A stretch of 26,297 nucleotides of DNA from NCBI GenBank assembly GCA_023412455.1, contig JAEYNQ010000068.1, positions 1 through 26,297 on the forward strand. Reading direction: 5' to 3'. Shown in pieces: positions 15,800 to 23,874 of this stretch. The notes under the pieces were generated by a model. It was not told the DNA's origin. It worked only from the letters and a program-made list of their open reading frames with translations, and made no database searches. The number at the start of each line of letters is the position of its first letter. The stretch's first letter is position 1. The DNA is from Bacillota bacterium (GTDB lineage Bacteria > Bacillota > Clostridia > Lachnospirales > Cellulosilyticaceae). The position numbers and the translations under genes are program-made.

Positions 15800-17146
15800 C
15801 TATTTATGCAAGATAACCATTGCCTTAAAAGGTACATTTTCATAGAGCCAACGGGCATCTTCATCATTGAGAAGAATATTGCCTGAGGTTTGAGTATATC
15901 CTAATTGATTAGGGGCGTGATTTTTTATATGCCAGTAATTATCACGAATAAGTCCTTGGAAACCACAAGTATCTGTAAATCTAAGCCAAAAGTTAGCTCC
16001 TTCTTGCAGATCAGGAGCTGTAAAAACATCTTCTTTACTTTGAATGTAATAGGTTCCTAGAGGCGTTCCCTTTTCGTTTACTCCTAAAGAACAAGGCATT
16101 GTCTTAATCACTTTTGTTCCTTTATATACTTTCACCTTAGGATTTTCATTAACCTGAACTTCTAGCCATATCCTATTATCTTCTAGGTCTACTGTCGTAA
16201 AGTGGAGAGTACACCTTTTACTTTTTTCACCTGTTACAGCTTCTACTTGAAAACTAGCGGTATAGGTTGTATGAGGGTCTAATACTTTATCAGTAAAAAA
16301 GGTTAACATATAAGGTGATTGAAGCTTCCCACTTATTTTCTCACCGTTAATTTCTAGTGTACCTCCAACAACGGGCGTCTCTGTTTCTACCTTAAAGCAT
16401 GGATAAAGTCCAATCCATTTACTTTCATGACTGGGATAGGTGTGGGAGATAATGGGTTTAGTACCAGTTTGCAGGGTAACAGAATGATTTATTTCTAGTA
16501 ATGCGCCTGATTGGGCAGGCATCCCTTTACGAAATGAAAGAATATAACGCCTGTTTACTTCTAAAGCTTCTTTCGGTGTAAAAACATAACAAGAGAGATC
16601 TTCTACTTCTTTTCCTTGTTTGTTTTTATAGGTAAGTGGTCTAATATAAAAAGAAGCATCACATTCTAAATACCGATGGAATTTATTCTTATTCATGGGT
16701 GTATTAAATTTAACGTAAAAAGGACTTTCAGTTGCAATGATGGTTCCTTCTAGTGGTTCCAATATTTCAACAGAGGTCTTAAAAGTAAGTGGTATATTTA
16801 CACTTTTAGAGATAAAAGGTAAGTGGCTAGGTAAATGACGAATGTGAAGTTGTACACTTTGTCCCTTTATAAGGCTTTGTTCTTTAAACTTCATTTCAAC
16901 TACACTAGGTGTTAGCCACTTCACCTCATATTCAAACTGGGCGTTATAAGGAAGCTCATAGACTATTTCTAAGGAATCCTCTAATTTTTCTTGCACCATT
17001 GGAAATAAAAAATTAATAGTTACTCGTGTGCAATCGGTGCCTGTCTCTATCCAAAATAAATGAAAATCCTTTAAAAACCAAAGGCTTGTTAATAAAAGGG
17101 TTATAAAAAAGGATAGGACAACTTTTTTATTTATACATTTATACAT
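15800..17146 (-). CDS. Membrane-anchored Ig-like protein with an L,D-transpeptidase fold lacking catalytic residues
   Basis: A 448-residue protein with an N-terminal membrane segment (about residues 9-25). Beta-rich Ig-like sections follow (FNTPMNKNKF is typical of bacterial Big_5-like domains), then a YkuD (L,D-transpeptidase) domain at about 330-447. The domain is recognisable from KGTPLGTYYIQSKED and NDEDARWLYENVP. However, the active site is gone. The position of the catalytic Cys in S-x-GC-I-R is Asn423 (TSGNILL), the following Arg is Leu425, and the His of the I-H-G-T motif is replaced in GFQGLI (Gln397). An intact member would cross-link peptidoglycan; this one more likely binds or scaffolds the wall. 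The start has a GGGGGA box 7 bases upstream. The frame is otherwise clean, so it is not a decaying pseudogene. Confidence 0.82.
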   Translation of the reverse strand: MYKCINKKVVLSFFITLLLTSLWFLKDFHLFWIETGTDCTRVTINFLFPMVQEKLEDSLEIVYELPYNAQFEYEVKWLTPSVVEMKFKEQSLIKGQSVQLHIRHLPSHLPFISKSVNIPLTFKTSVEILEPLEGTIIATESPFYVKFNTPMNKNKFHRYLECDASFYIRPLTYKNKQGKEVEDLSCYVFTPKEALEVNRRYILSFRKGMPAQSGALLEINHSVTLQTGTKPIISHTYPSHESKWIGLYPCFKVETETPVVGGTLEINGEKISGKLQSPYMLTFFTDKVLDPHTTYTASFQVEAVTGEKSKRCTLHFTTVDLEDNRIWLEVQVNENPKVKVYKGTKVIKTMPCSLGVNEKGTPLGTYYIQSKEDVFTAPDLQEGANFWLRFTDTCGFQGLIRDNYWHIKNHAPNQLGYTQTSGNILLNDEDARWLYENVPFKAMVILHK

Positions 17147-17280
17147 TGTTTCATCCCCCTAACTTGTCTACAATATATATATGATAATGAAAAGTTGAAC
17201 ATGCCTTCAATTTATAAAAAGCAGTAAAGAAACAAAAGATATTTTCCATCATCATTCTACAAACTTGTTCTTATTTAAAG

Positions 17281-17309
17281 TAGGCAACTTACATCTTTTA
17301 GTGTATAAT
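17281..17309 (+). promoter_or_regulatory. Candidate promoter of the metallophosphoesterase gene
   Basis: TAGGCA (17281-17286), 17 bases, TATAAT (17304-17309); the RBS AAGGA (17341-17345) is 8 bases before the ATG. Confidence 0.5.
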
Positions 17310-17353
17310 TTAAATAAATACAACAAATTTTGACGATATGAAGGATGGAATAA

Positions 17354-17956
17354 ATGAAAATACTCATCGTGTCCGATATTGAGAGTAATTATTTGTGGGA
17401 CTATTTTGATAAAAATAAGTTTAAAGATATTGACTGTGTGATTTCTTGTGGGGACTTGAAGGCTTCCTATCTTTCTTTTTTAGTAACGATGCTGGCTATC
17501 CCTGTTTTTTATGTCCATGGTAATCATGATAAAACCTATGCAAAAACTCCTCCTGAGGGCTGTGATTGTCTAGAAGATTCGGTTATTGAATTTAAAGGGC
17601 TCCGTATAGCTGGTTTAGGAGGATCTATAGAGTATACAGGGGGGCCTCATCAATATACTGAAGTTCAAATGGAAAAACGGGTTAAAAAGTTGGTCAAAGT
17701 TGCTAAAGGCCCCATTGACATATTAGTAACCCACTCTCCCACCCTATACTTAGGAGATGATCCCCATAGTGCTTGTCATAAGGGATTTAATGCATTTTAT
17801 ATGCTTTATGAAACATTAAAGCCTAAGTATCATTTATATGGGCACAATCACTTTACCTATTCTTGTAATGCTCAACGTATTTTAAATCATGATATGACGA
17901 CTCTAATTAATGGTTATAATTATTATATTTTAGATATAGAAAAGGTGATTCCTTAA
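17354..17956 (+). CDS. Calcineurin-type metallophosphoesterase
   Basis: A 200-residue cytoplasmic protein with the metal-binding motifs of the superfamily: D8 with E10 in SDIES (Glu where many members have His), GD in SCGDLK (33-34), GNHD (56-59), THSP (H127) and GHNH (163-166). The DxE variant and the text YLSFLVT and PPEGCDCLED fit a clostridial clade of short, single-domain phosphoesterases whose substrate is unknown. It could be a nucleotide or protein phosphatase; nothing nearby decides. It is a single gene on the plus strand, and its stop codon lies inside the hairpin shared with the convergent gene. Confidence 0.9.
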   Translation: MKILIVSDIESNYLWDYFDKNKFKDIDCVISCGDLKASYLSFLVTMLAIPVFYVHGNHDKTYAKTPPEGCDCLEDSVIEFKGLRIAGLGGSIEYTGGPHQYTEVQMEKRVKKLVKVAKGPIDILVTHSPTLYLGDDPHSACHKGFNAFYMLYETLKPKYHLYGHNHFTYSCNAQRILNHDMTTLINGYNYYILDIEKVIP

Positions 17957-17971
17957 AGGAAGCACCTTTTT
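17940..17971. terminator. Bidirectional terminator overlapping two stop codons
   Basis: AAAAGGTG (17940-17947) with CACCTTTT (17963-17970) and an inner TTCC/GGAA helix (17949-17952 / 17958-17961). It ends in TTTTT on the plus strand and TTTT on the minus strand. It contains the phosphoesterase stop (17954-17956) and touches the stop of the convergent gene (17970-17972). Confidence 0.85.
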
Positions 17972-19931
17972 AGTGTTTAATAAGCCCTCTCATATAAGAA
18001 AAAGGGTCTGTTGGTTTTAAATCTTTAATATCAGGAAGCTTTCCTTCCACACCTTGTATAAGCCAATCCATATGAATAATATCTTCATAATCTAGGGTTT
18101 CATTAGATTTTACTCGTAATGTTTGGTTTTGATCATATAAGGGGCCTTCAAAAATATTAAATTCATTGCGTATAATGGATTTTTTTACATTTTCAATAAG
18201 GCGTTTTAAGGGTTGATTAATTTGACGGTTAGAATAGAGTAAGTCAACCATTCCAATATTCATTCCTAACCAGAAGTTCATAGGAATTTGGGGGTTATCG
18301 GATTCTTCGTGGATGGCTTTCCATGTTCCATTTAAAATATTTTGAATCACTCGTTCATAAAAGACACCCCAATCCCAAATAGCCATAGCATAGTGTGTCT
18401 TTTCTTCAGTAGCTTCATCTACTTTATAGACACCATAGGTTTTTGAACTATCTCCAGGAATAGGTAAATCTTCATTAGAAATAATATCTGCTCCTTCCTC
18501 TCTAAGGCGCTGGGCCACATGTAGTCCACCTTCTGGATTATCCCACCTATAAGTCCACATCGCCTTAACTTTAACATAAGGATTAACGGCGAGAGCACCT
18601 AAGGTAAAGGCATTAATACTACTTACAACTTCTGAGATAGGATAAGGGGCTACATAACCAATAGTATTGGTTTGGGTCATAGCACCTGCAATCATTCCTA
18701 ATAAATAGCGTGGCTCATGAATTCGCCCATAATACAAGGTTAAAGACTTATAGGAATGGGTTGCCGCACAGTTAAAGAACTTAGTATGAGGATAGGCTAT
18801 AGCTGCTTTTAGAGCTGGCGCTACAAAGGTGGGGCTAGTGGTAAAGATAATATCAAAATGTTCCTTTGCTAAAGCTTCTAACGTCTCATAGGCTTCATCG
18901 TTTTCAGGTACATCTTCCACCTTTTTAGTAATGATTTGCTGTTTAAAACAATCGTTAATATGTAACCTTCCTAACTCATGGGCATAAACCCAACCAGACT
19001 GCTTAGGTGATCGGGCATAAACAAATGCAATTTTAAGCACTTTTTTAGGTATCATTAATTCTGTAAGAGAACTTAATACGCCTTTTTTGGGACTTGGGAT
19101 AGCATCTGTTTTGACATTACTGGCTTCCTTTTCCATGATTTTTAATTCCGCCATAAACTTCTTAATGTTTTCCTCATCTTTTTCTGGGGTTATTTCTAAA
19201 GGAAGACCATAGACTTTAATATAAGCAAGAAAGGCATCGCCTGTAGTCATATCTAATTTTTGGCCACCTTCTTCTAAATAAACCTGCCTAAAAGGTCGAT
19301 AAATATCGGATAAAAAAGCCTTTGTATATTCTTCTTCTGGTATATGTTCCTTGTATTCTTGTATATAGTTAAGTAGTTCATGAAAGCGACCTTTTTCAGA
19401 AAACCATATGGTATTAATTCCTGTGTATTTATAGAAATCCATAAATTCGTAGTAGATACTATTTTTTTTGTCTTCACTATCTTTTTTAGGGACTAAACGA
19501 ATGACAGTACCTCGTATAGTGGTTCCACCTACAAACTTTAATACACTTACACGTTTATTCCCCTCTATAACATAAAAACGATTAAGATATTCGTACACTT
19601 TAATGGGGTCAGTAATTCCATCTTGAATATGATGGGCATAAAGAGATGTCCATTTTGAAGCAAACTCTGAATTAGGCTGCATTAAAGGCATAAAATTCTG
19701 AGCAAAGGAAATACTACGTGAATGGGTATAAGTTCCTATAATCTTATCAATGGGGATGTCAATAATTCCAAGAGAAACCTCTGATGCGACATCTGGTGTT
19801 TGTACAATGTTATTAAGTGCTTTAAGGTATCCTGACTCACCCCTAAACATTTGACTACTCCATGCAGATTTTCCACTTCTATAAGCTTGTTCATAAATAG
19901 CCTCGCGTTCCATTTGATTTAGTCCACTCAT
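17970..19931 (-). CDS. Cytoplasmic ParB/sulfiredoxin-like segment fused to a BMP/PnrA-type ligand-binding domain
   Basis: A 653-residue protein with no signal peptide, lipobox or membrane segment. Residues about 55-147 (LGIIDIPIDKIIGTYTHSRS, then FYVIEGNKRVSVLKFVG) resemble the ParB/Srx-like fold, where GNKR corresponds to the ParB box GxxR region. A helical linker follows (about 170-295). Residues about 298-600 match the Bmp family of periplasmic nucleoside-binding proteins: KIAFVYARSPKQSGWVYAHE, FDIIFTTSPTFVAPALKAAI, LLGMIAGAMTQTNTIGYVAP and GALAVNPYVKVKAMWTYRWD. That domain normally binds purine nucleosides for an ABC importer, but no transporter genes are near and the protein appears cytoplasmic. 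An intracellular nucleoside sensor is a reasonable inference. AAAGGAG lies 7 bases before the ATG. Confidence 0.85.
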   Translation of the reverse strand: MSGLNQMEREAIYEQAYRSGKSAWSSQMFRGESGYLKALNNIVQTPDVASEVSLGIIDIPIDKIIGTYTHSRSISFAQNFMPLMQPNSEFASKWTSLYAHHIQDGITDPIKVYEYLNRFYVIEGNKRVSVLKFVGGTTIRGTVIRLVPKKDSEDKKNSIYYEFMDFYKYTGINTIWFSEKGRFHELLNYIQEYKEHIPEEEYTKAFLSDIYRPFRQVYLEEGGQKLDMTTGDAFLAYIKVYGLPLEITPEKDEENIKKFMAELKIMEKEASNVKTDAIPSPKKGVLSSLTELMIPKKVLKIAFVYARSPKQSGWVYAHELGRLHINDCFKQQIITKKVEDVPENDEAYETLEALAKEHFDIIFTTSPTFVAPALKAAIAYPHTKFFNCAATHSYKSLTLYYGRIHEPRYLLGMIAGAMTQTNTIGYVAPYPISEVVSSINAFTLGALAVNPYVKVKAMWTYRWDNPEGGLHVAQRLREEGADIISNEDLPIPGDSSKTYGVYKVDEATEEKTHYAMAIWDWGVFYERVIQNILNGTWKAIHEESDNPQIPMNFWLGMNIGMVDLLYSNRQINQPLKRLIENVKKSIIRNEFNIFEGPLYDQNQTLRVKSNETLDYEDIIHMDWLIQGVEGKLPDIKDLKPTDPFSYMRGLIKH

Positions 19932-19975
19932 TTTTTAACTCCTTTTTTATGGGAAAAGTATCATTTTATTTCACT

Positions 19976-20001
19976 AAAAAATAGCCAATCAAGCATTGGC
20001 T
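19976..20001 (-). terminator. Terminator of the 123-residue membrane protein gene
   Basis: AGCCAAT (19983-19989) / ATTGGCT (19995-20001) with a 5-base loop, followed on the minus strand by ATTTTTT. It starts directly after the stop codon and lies about 45 bases before the next gene's ATG. Confidence 0.82.
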
Positions 20002-20002
20002 G

Positions 20003-20374
20003 TTATTTTCTTATAAAAGTCTCATAGGGCTGTCCCTTTTCTCCCCATTGAAGCTGTCTTCCTTCTAAACTATAACTCATTCTAAAGGTTTTATCATTTA
20101 GAGTATATTCCATCTCACCTGGAGAAAGAATACGATAATTTCCTAAAAGTGTTGCATCCTCCTTTAATACTTCTCCTGTATCTGTAAAGGTAAGCACTTT
20201 TCCTGTTTCTTGAGACTTCCATTTTCCGTTTAAAGGAGGGGTTTCATAACTTGCTGAAGCCCGTAGTAAATAGTAGCCTAAAATACATAGGCAAATGAAA
20301 AAAAGACTAAAAATTATTTTTTTTCCTCTTCTTTTTTTAGGAGAAAAATGTGATGAAGAATAACGTAATTCCAT
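20003..20374 (-). CDS. Small membrane-anchored protein with a lipocalin-like C-terminal part, unknown function
   Basis: A 123-residue protein with a basic N-terminus (SPKKRRGKKI), one membrane segment at about 20-38 and an outward domain of about 80 residues. That domain (LNGKWKSQETGKVLTFTDTG, then GNYRILSPGEMEYTLNDKTF) has the G-x-W and short beta-strand pattern of small lipocalin-like or DUF5640-like domains common in clostridial exported proteins. No named family is certain. AAGGA sits 8 bases before the ATG, the promoter is at 20409-20437 and a terminator follows immediately, so it is a free-standing gene. Confidence 0.8.
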   Translation of the reverse strand: MELRYSSSHFSPKKRRGKKIIFSLFFICLCILGYYLLRASASYETPPLNGKWKSQETGKVLTFTDTGEVLKEDATLLGNYRILSPGEMEYTLNDKTFRMSYSLEGRQLQWGEKGQPYETFIRK

Positions 20375-20408
20375 AACCGTTTTCCTTTCTTATTTATTCT
20401 CTTATTCT

Positions 20409-20437
20409 ATCTTACACTACTTTTAAATAAGTTACAA
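20409..20437 (-). promoter_or_regulatory. Candidate promoter of the 123-residue membrane protein gene
   Basis: TTGTAA (20437-20432), 17 bases, TAAGAT (20414-20409) on the minus strand, about 35 bases before the ATG. Confidence 0.45.
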
Positions 20438-20468
20438 TTTTTAATGTCATAAAAAATATTTTATACGG

Positions 20469-21227
20469 CTATTTGAGGTAAGGCCTGACAACTGCATTGG
20501 GAATAGTAAATTCAATAATACCTGCTGCATAAGGTGCAATCTCATAAATATTAAAAACAATAACAATTTCTCCACGTGAATTAAGATAAAAAACCTGATT
20601 CTCTGAAATACTTGTAAAGCCTTCAGCTCCAGAGAAGAAATAATCACCTTGAGCTTCTCTTTCTTTCATTTGACCCTTGATTTCTGTGTTAATAAGTGTA
20701 ATATAATCTGTATTTTCCTTAAACAAATCACTTAAACTCACTTTTTTGCCTTTAACAGCATCTAGTACTAAATATTTTTGGTAACTTATCCCATGTGCTC
20801 CACCACTGTATTGATATTCAAAAAGGCTTAATACTAAATAAGGAGAAGGTGCATCATGAATGGAATAACTTTTTATTCTTTCAAATTTAATAGGAGGAAG
20901 GCCATCGCTTAGTAGATCTTTATTATAGGCTGCTGCTGTTTCAATGGCTGTCTTTTGGGTTTGAAGTGCATCTTGCAATAATTCATTATTAAGTTTTTTT
21001 TCGAATTTTTTATTGGGTATACCTTTTATTTGAGGTACTTCTAAGCGTAAGCTAAGTTCAGGACTTTCTCTTTTAAATACACGGGTCTCTACAAGAATAG
21101 TTGGCCTTTCAGCCATAACAAAAATAGCAGTGCCAGGTACATCTCGACTTGTCTTGGACTTCCCATAAAGTGTTAATGGACAGGCTATTATTAAAATGAG
21201 TAGAATAGACATCGCTTTTTTATACAT
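20469..21227 (-). CDS. Exported DUF4163/DUF3298 (RsiV-like) protein
   Basis: A 252-residue protein with a signal sequence (MYKKAMSILLILIIACPLTL). IIAC within it could act as a lipobox (Cys16) or the peptide could be cleaved later; I cannot decide. The mature part fits the DUF4163 plus DUF3298 pair. The first half has VPQIKGIPNKKFEKKLNN. The second has YSGGAHGISYQKYLVLDAVK, then LSDLF and FNIYEIAPYAAGIIEFTIP, which are the hallmark DUF3298 segments. The same pair occurs in the lysozyme-binding anti-sigma factor RsiV and in PdaC deacetylases. Here there is no transmembrane anti-sigma segment, no deacetylase domain and no adjacent sigma factor. A GGGGGA box is 6-7 bases before the ATG. Confidence 0.85.
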   Translation of the reverse strand: MYKKAMSILLILIIACPLTLYGKSKTSRDVPGTAIFVMAERPTILVETRVFKRESPELSLRLEVPQIKGIPNKKFEKKLNNELLQDALQTQKTAIETAAAYNKDLLSDGLPPIKFERIKSYSIHDAPSPYLVLSLFEYQYSGGAHGISYQKYLVLDAVKGKKVSLSDLFKENTDYITLINTEIKGQMKEREAQGDYFFSGAEGFTSISENQVFYLNSRGEIVIVFNIYEIAPYAAGIIEFTIPNAVVRPYLK

Positions 21228-21301
21228 TTTTTATCCCCCTATAGCATAATAGTTATATTCTTAGCTTGCCCTTAATGCTATACTTCTATAAGAAGGAATC
21301 A

Positions 21302-21317
21302 TTTGCAAATCTGCAAA
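21302..21317. repeat. Inverted repeat in the divergent region before the aldehyde dehydrogenase
   Basis: TTTGCA-AATC-TGCAAA (arms 21302-21307 and 21312-21317). It lies just upstream of a plausible plus-strand -10 TATGAT (21324-21329), so it could be an operator overlapping the -35 (TTGCAA, spacing 15). Confidence 0.4.
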
Positions 21318-21412
21318 CTATTGTATGATGTAAATAAAGGGAGTTGTTAAAATCAATAATAGTTCGTATCACACGATGTGTTCCGCTGAAAATGAAATAA
21401 ATGAGGTGACTT

Positions 21413-22768
21413 ATGCACGATTTATCCCAAAAAATTCAAGAAATGCACAACTTTTTTTATAAAAGGTATACGTATGATATACCCTTTCGTCTTAAGTATT
21501 TACAGCGTTTAAAAAAACAAATTTTAGCACATCAAGAAGAGATTGTACAAGCACTTTATAAAGATTTTAAGAAACCAGCTTTTGAAACCTATATGACAGA
21601 GATTTATACGGTCATAGCTGAACTTAATCATGTGCTTACTCATTTAAAAAGCTGGGCAAAAACCAAAAAGGCTCCGGGAGTTTTGCCACTCCTTAATAGT
21701 AACCTGCGAATTTATAAGGAGCCCTATGGTGTTTGTCTGATCTATTCCCCCTTCAACTACCCTTTTCAACTGGCTTTAGCCCCCCTTATTGGTGCTTTAG
21801 CTGCTGGAAACTGTTGTATTTTAAAACCTTCTGAGTACACGCCTCATACGAATAAGGTTCTTAAAAAAATCTTTCATAAAACTTTTCTTCCTTATTATGT
21901 ACAACTTATAGAAGGAGACTCTGTTTTAAGTGCCAGTCTCTTAGATTATCCTTTGGATTATATTTTCTTTACAGGTGGTATACAAACGGCTAAAAAAATC
22001 ATGGAAAAGGCCAGTAAAAACCTCGTTCCCGTTACTCTAGAATTGGGAGGAAAAAGCCCTGTCATAGTAGATTATGATGCGGATCTGATGTTAGCTGCCA
22101 AACGTATTTTATGGGGGAAATTTCTTAATGCCGGTCAAACTTGTGTGGCACCTGACTATGTACTTGTCCATGAAAATTGTGTCCAAGACTTACTTGCTAA
22201 TATGAAAAAGATACTAATAAAGAGTTACCACGATACCTCTCATTCTACGCGGATTATTAATGAAGCCCATTATGTTCGTTTACTTCAATTAATCGATGAA
22301 GATAAAATTTATTACGGGGGACATTTTAATACAGATGACCTTTATATCGAACCTACTTTGCTCTATCCGGCAACACCTTATGATGCCTGTATGCAAGAAG
22401 AAATCTTTGGCCCTATTTTACCAATTATTCCTTTTAAACGCCTAGAAGGTGCTTTGCGTTTTATACAGCGTTATCCTAAGCCTTTAGCTTGTTATTTATT
22501 TGGGCAAGATAAAAAACGATTAGACTATTTATTAAAGCATCTTTCTTTTGGTGGTGGCTGTATTAACGATACCATTTTACATGTAACAAGCCTTTATGCA
22601 CCTTTTGGAGGAACGGGTTATAGTGGTATGGGCCAATATCATGGTTATCATAGTTTCCAAACCTTTTCTCATGAGAAATCCATACTTATAAGTTCGCCCT
22701 ATGAACTTCCTCTACGTTACCCCCCTTATAAAAATAAGCTTCCTTTTATAAAGAAGCTTATTCGGTAA
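21413..22768 (+). CDS. Class 3 type aldehyde dehydrogenase
   Basis: A 451-residue NAD(P)-dependent enzyme oxidising aldehydes to acids. Catalytic elements are intact: Asn115 in SPFNYPF, the cofactor Lys in LKPSE (K138), the general base in LELGGKSP (E210) and the nucleophile in NAGQTCVAPDY (C244). Length, the early PFNYPFQL and the ending PFGGTGYSGMGQYHG followed by a short hydrophobic C-terminus match ALDH3/YwdH-type enzymes (fatty or aromatic aldehydes). The substrate cannot be read from the sequence. GAGGTGA lies upstream of the ATG. The gene overlaps the convergent recombinase gene by 11 bases at its 3' end. Confidence 0.95.
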   Translation: MHDLSQKIQEMHNFFYKRYTYDIPFRLKYLQRLKKQILAHQEEIVQALYKDFKKPAFETYMTEIYTVIAELNHVLTHLKSWAKTKKAPGVLPLLNSNLRIYKEPYGVCLIYSPFNYPFQLALAPLIGALAAGNCCILKPSEYTPHTNKVLKKIFHKTFLPYYVQLIEGDSVLSASLLDYPLDYIFFTGGIQTAKKIMEKASKNLVPVTLELGGKSPVIVDYDADLMLAAKRILWGKFLNAGQTCVAPDYVLVHENCVQDLLANMKKILIKSYHDTSHSTRIINEAHYVRLLQLIDEDKIYYGGHFNTDDLYIEPTLLYPATPYDACMQEEIFGPILPIIPFKRLEGALRFIQRYPKPLACYLFGQDKKRLDYLLKHLSFGGGCINDTILHVTSLYAPFGGTGYSGMGQYHGYHSFQTFSHEKSILISSPYELPLRYPPYKNKLPFIKKLIR

Positions 22769-22784
22769 AAGAAGGAAGCTTTTT
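22733..22784. terminator. Two overlapping alternative terminator hairpins for convergent genes
   Basis: For plus-strand transcripts AAGCTTCC-TTTTA (22736-22748) pairs with TAAAA-GGAAGCTT (22766-22781, 3-base bulge) followed by TTT. For minus-strand transcripts AATAAGCTTC / GAAGCTTATT (22733-22742 / 22753-22762) forms a 10-bp stem followed by TTTTT. The two structures share bases and exclude each other, one per direction. Confidence 0.7.
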
Positions 22785-23711
22785 AAGCTGTTCTTCTTTA
22801 TTGTGGGCATCTATTTCGTGGGTATAGATTGAGAGTGTAATAGAAGGGTTACTATGAGAAATTAAAGAGGAAATGGTGGAGATGTCCATATGGGCAGCAA
22901 TACAATAAGAAGCAAAGGTATGGCGAAATAAATGGGCATGAATATGACGGCCTAGTATCTCCGAGAGTTTATTCATTAGATCATGAAGCGTACGAGTGGT
23001 AATGGAAGTATGAGGTTGAACGCGACTAGGAAATAAATACTCACTCTCAATAAATTGGAGTAAATCTTTGTCTTGAATGACTTGGAGTTGGTCATTATAA
23101 GTCATAAATATCTCTTTTAAAGCTTTATGTATAGGAATTTGATTATATTTGTGGCCTTTTGTGAGGAGAGTGATGTGGCCCGTTTCTAATTGAACGTCCT
23201 GCTTTTTCAGTTGAACGATCTCATTGGCTCGAGCACCAGTGTAAAGAAGCAGGCCTATAATTAATCGGTTACGAATAGCATAATAATAATTGGTCTGCTC
23301 ATAACTACTTTCAAGGGTTTGGGCCTTTTTTTTGATTTCTTGGTCTAAATAACTCCAGAGCTTTTCTATATCTTCTTTACTTAATATCTCTTTTGGTGCT
23401 TGATTTTTCTTAGCCTTAATGGGGTCAATATATTCATAGAGTTTTTCTTTACACAAACGTTTTTTATAACAAAAAGCTAAAAAGCGATGGAGAACGACCC
23501 TTTTTCTTTTTAAAGAACTGGGTTTTAATTGATTAATACACATAAAATAAGTTTGAAAGTCTCTAAACTCTAACTGGTCTAATGTCTTTTGGGTATCTAA
23601 CTTTTTGTACCATTGCTCTAGATCTTGAGTATACGCCCTGATGGAATGAGGCGAAAGTTGTTGTGTTTCTAAGGAAGTGATAAAGTATTGAATGGCTTCA
23701 TAAATAGGCAT
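22758..23711 (-). CDS. Solitary tyrosine recombinase (XerC/XerD-like)
   Basis: A 317-residue site-specific recombinase with an N-terminal SAM-like core-binding domain (about 1-85) and a catalytic domain. All catalytic residues are visible: R161 in LYTGARANEI, K185 in LLTKGHK, H260 and R263 in HLFRHTF, H286 in ISHSNPS and the nucleophile Y296 in LSIYTH. The start is taken at ATG 23711 because AAGGAG is 6 bases upstream and a promoter lies at 23736-23763. The 35-residue longer reading from 23816 would contain that promoter and has no RBS. Chromosome-dimer resolvases and integrases share this shape. No excisionase, replication gene or att repeats are seen nearby, so I call it solitary and leave the role open. 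Confidence 0.9.
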   Translation of the reverse strand: MPIYEAIQYFITSLETQQLSPHSIRAYTQDLEQWYKKLDTQKTLDQLEFRDFQTYFMCINQLKPSSLKRKRVVLHRFLAFCYKKRLCKEKLYEYIDPIKAKKNQAPKEILSKEDIEKLWSYLDQEIKKKAQTLESSYEQTNYYYAIRNRLIIGLLLYTGARANEIVQLKKQDVQLETGHITLLTKGHKYNQIPIHKALKEIFMTYNDQLQVIQDKDLLQFIESEYLFPSRVQPHTSITTRTLHDLMNKLSEILGRHIHAHLFRHTFASYCIAAHMDISTISSLISHSNPSITLSIYTHEIDAHNKEEQLKKLPSFTE

Positions 23712-23735
23712 GTTCTTCTCCTTCTTTCTTCTCTT

Positions 23736-23763
23736 TCTATAAAACAATAGCTTCCAGTGTAAA
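23736..23763 (-). promoter_or_regulatory. Candidate promoter of the recombinase gene
   Basis: TTTACA (23763-23758), 16 bases, TATAGA (23741-23736) on the minus strand, about 25 bases before the chosen ATG; it supports the shorter start. Confidence 0.5.
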
Positions 23764-23874
23764 TGGATCATCGATCTTAAATAAATAAAAGAACTGGCTA
23801 TAAAATTTTCTTTCATAGTGTCTAATTTTCTAGAAAACAGACTTTAGAAGAAATAATAAACCAGTCCTTTATGC

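Noticed and set aside
17354..17956. Glu instead of His in the first metallophosphoesterase motif as a sign of inactivation
   Set aside because: The remaining metal ligands are intact and the D-x-E form is, as far as I know, normal for this clade.
17970..19931. Ordinary ABC transporter substrate-binding lipoprotein
   Set aside because: No signal peptide or lipobox, a long N-terminal extra domain and no permease or ATPase genes nearby.
23712..23816. 35-residue N-terminal extension of the recombinase
   Set aside because: No RBS for it; a promoter-like pair and an AAGGAG box lie inside it, and the core-binding domain starts after it.
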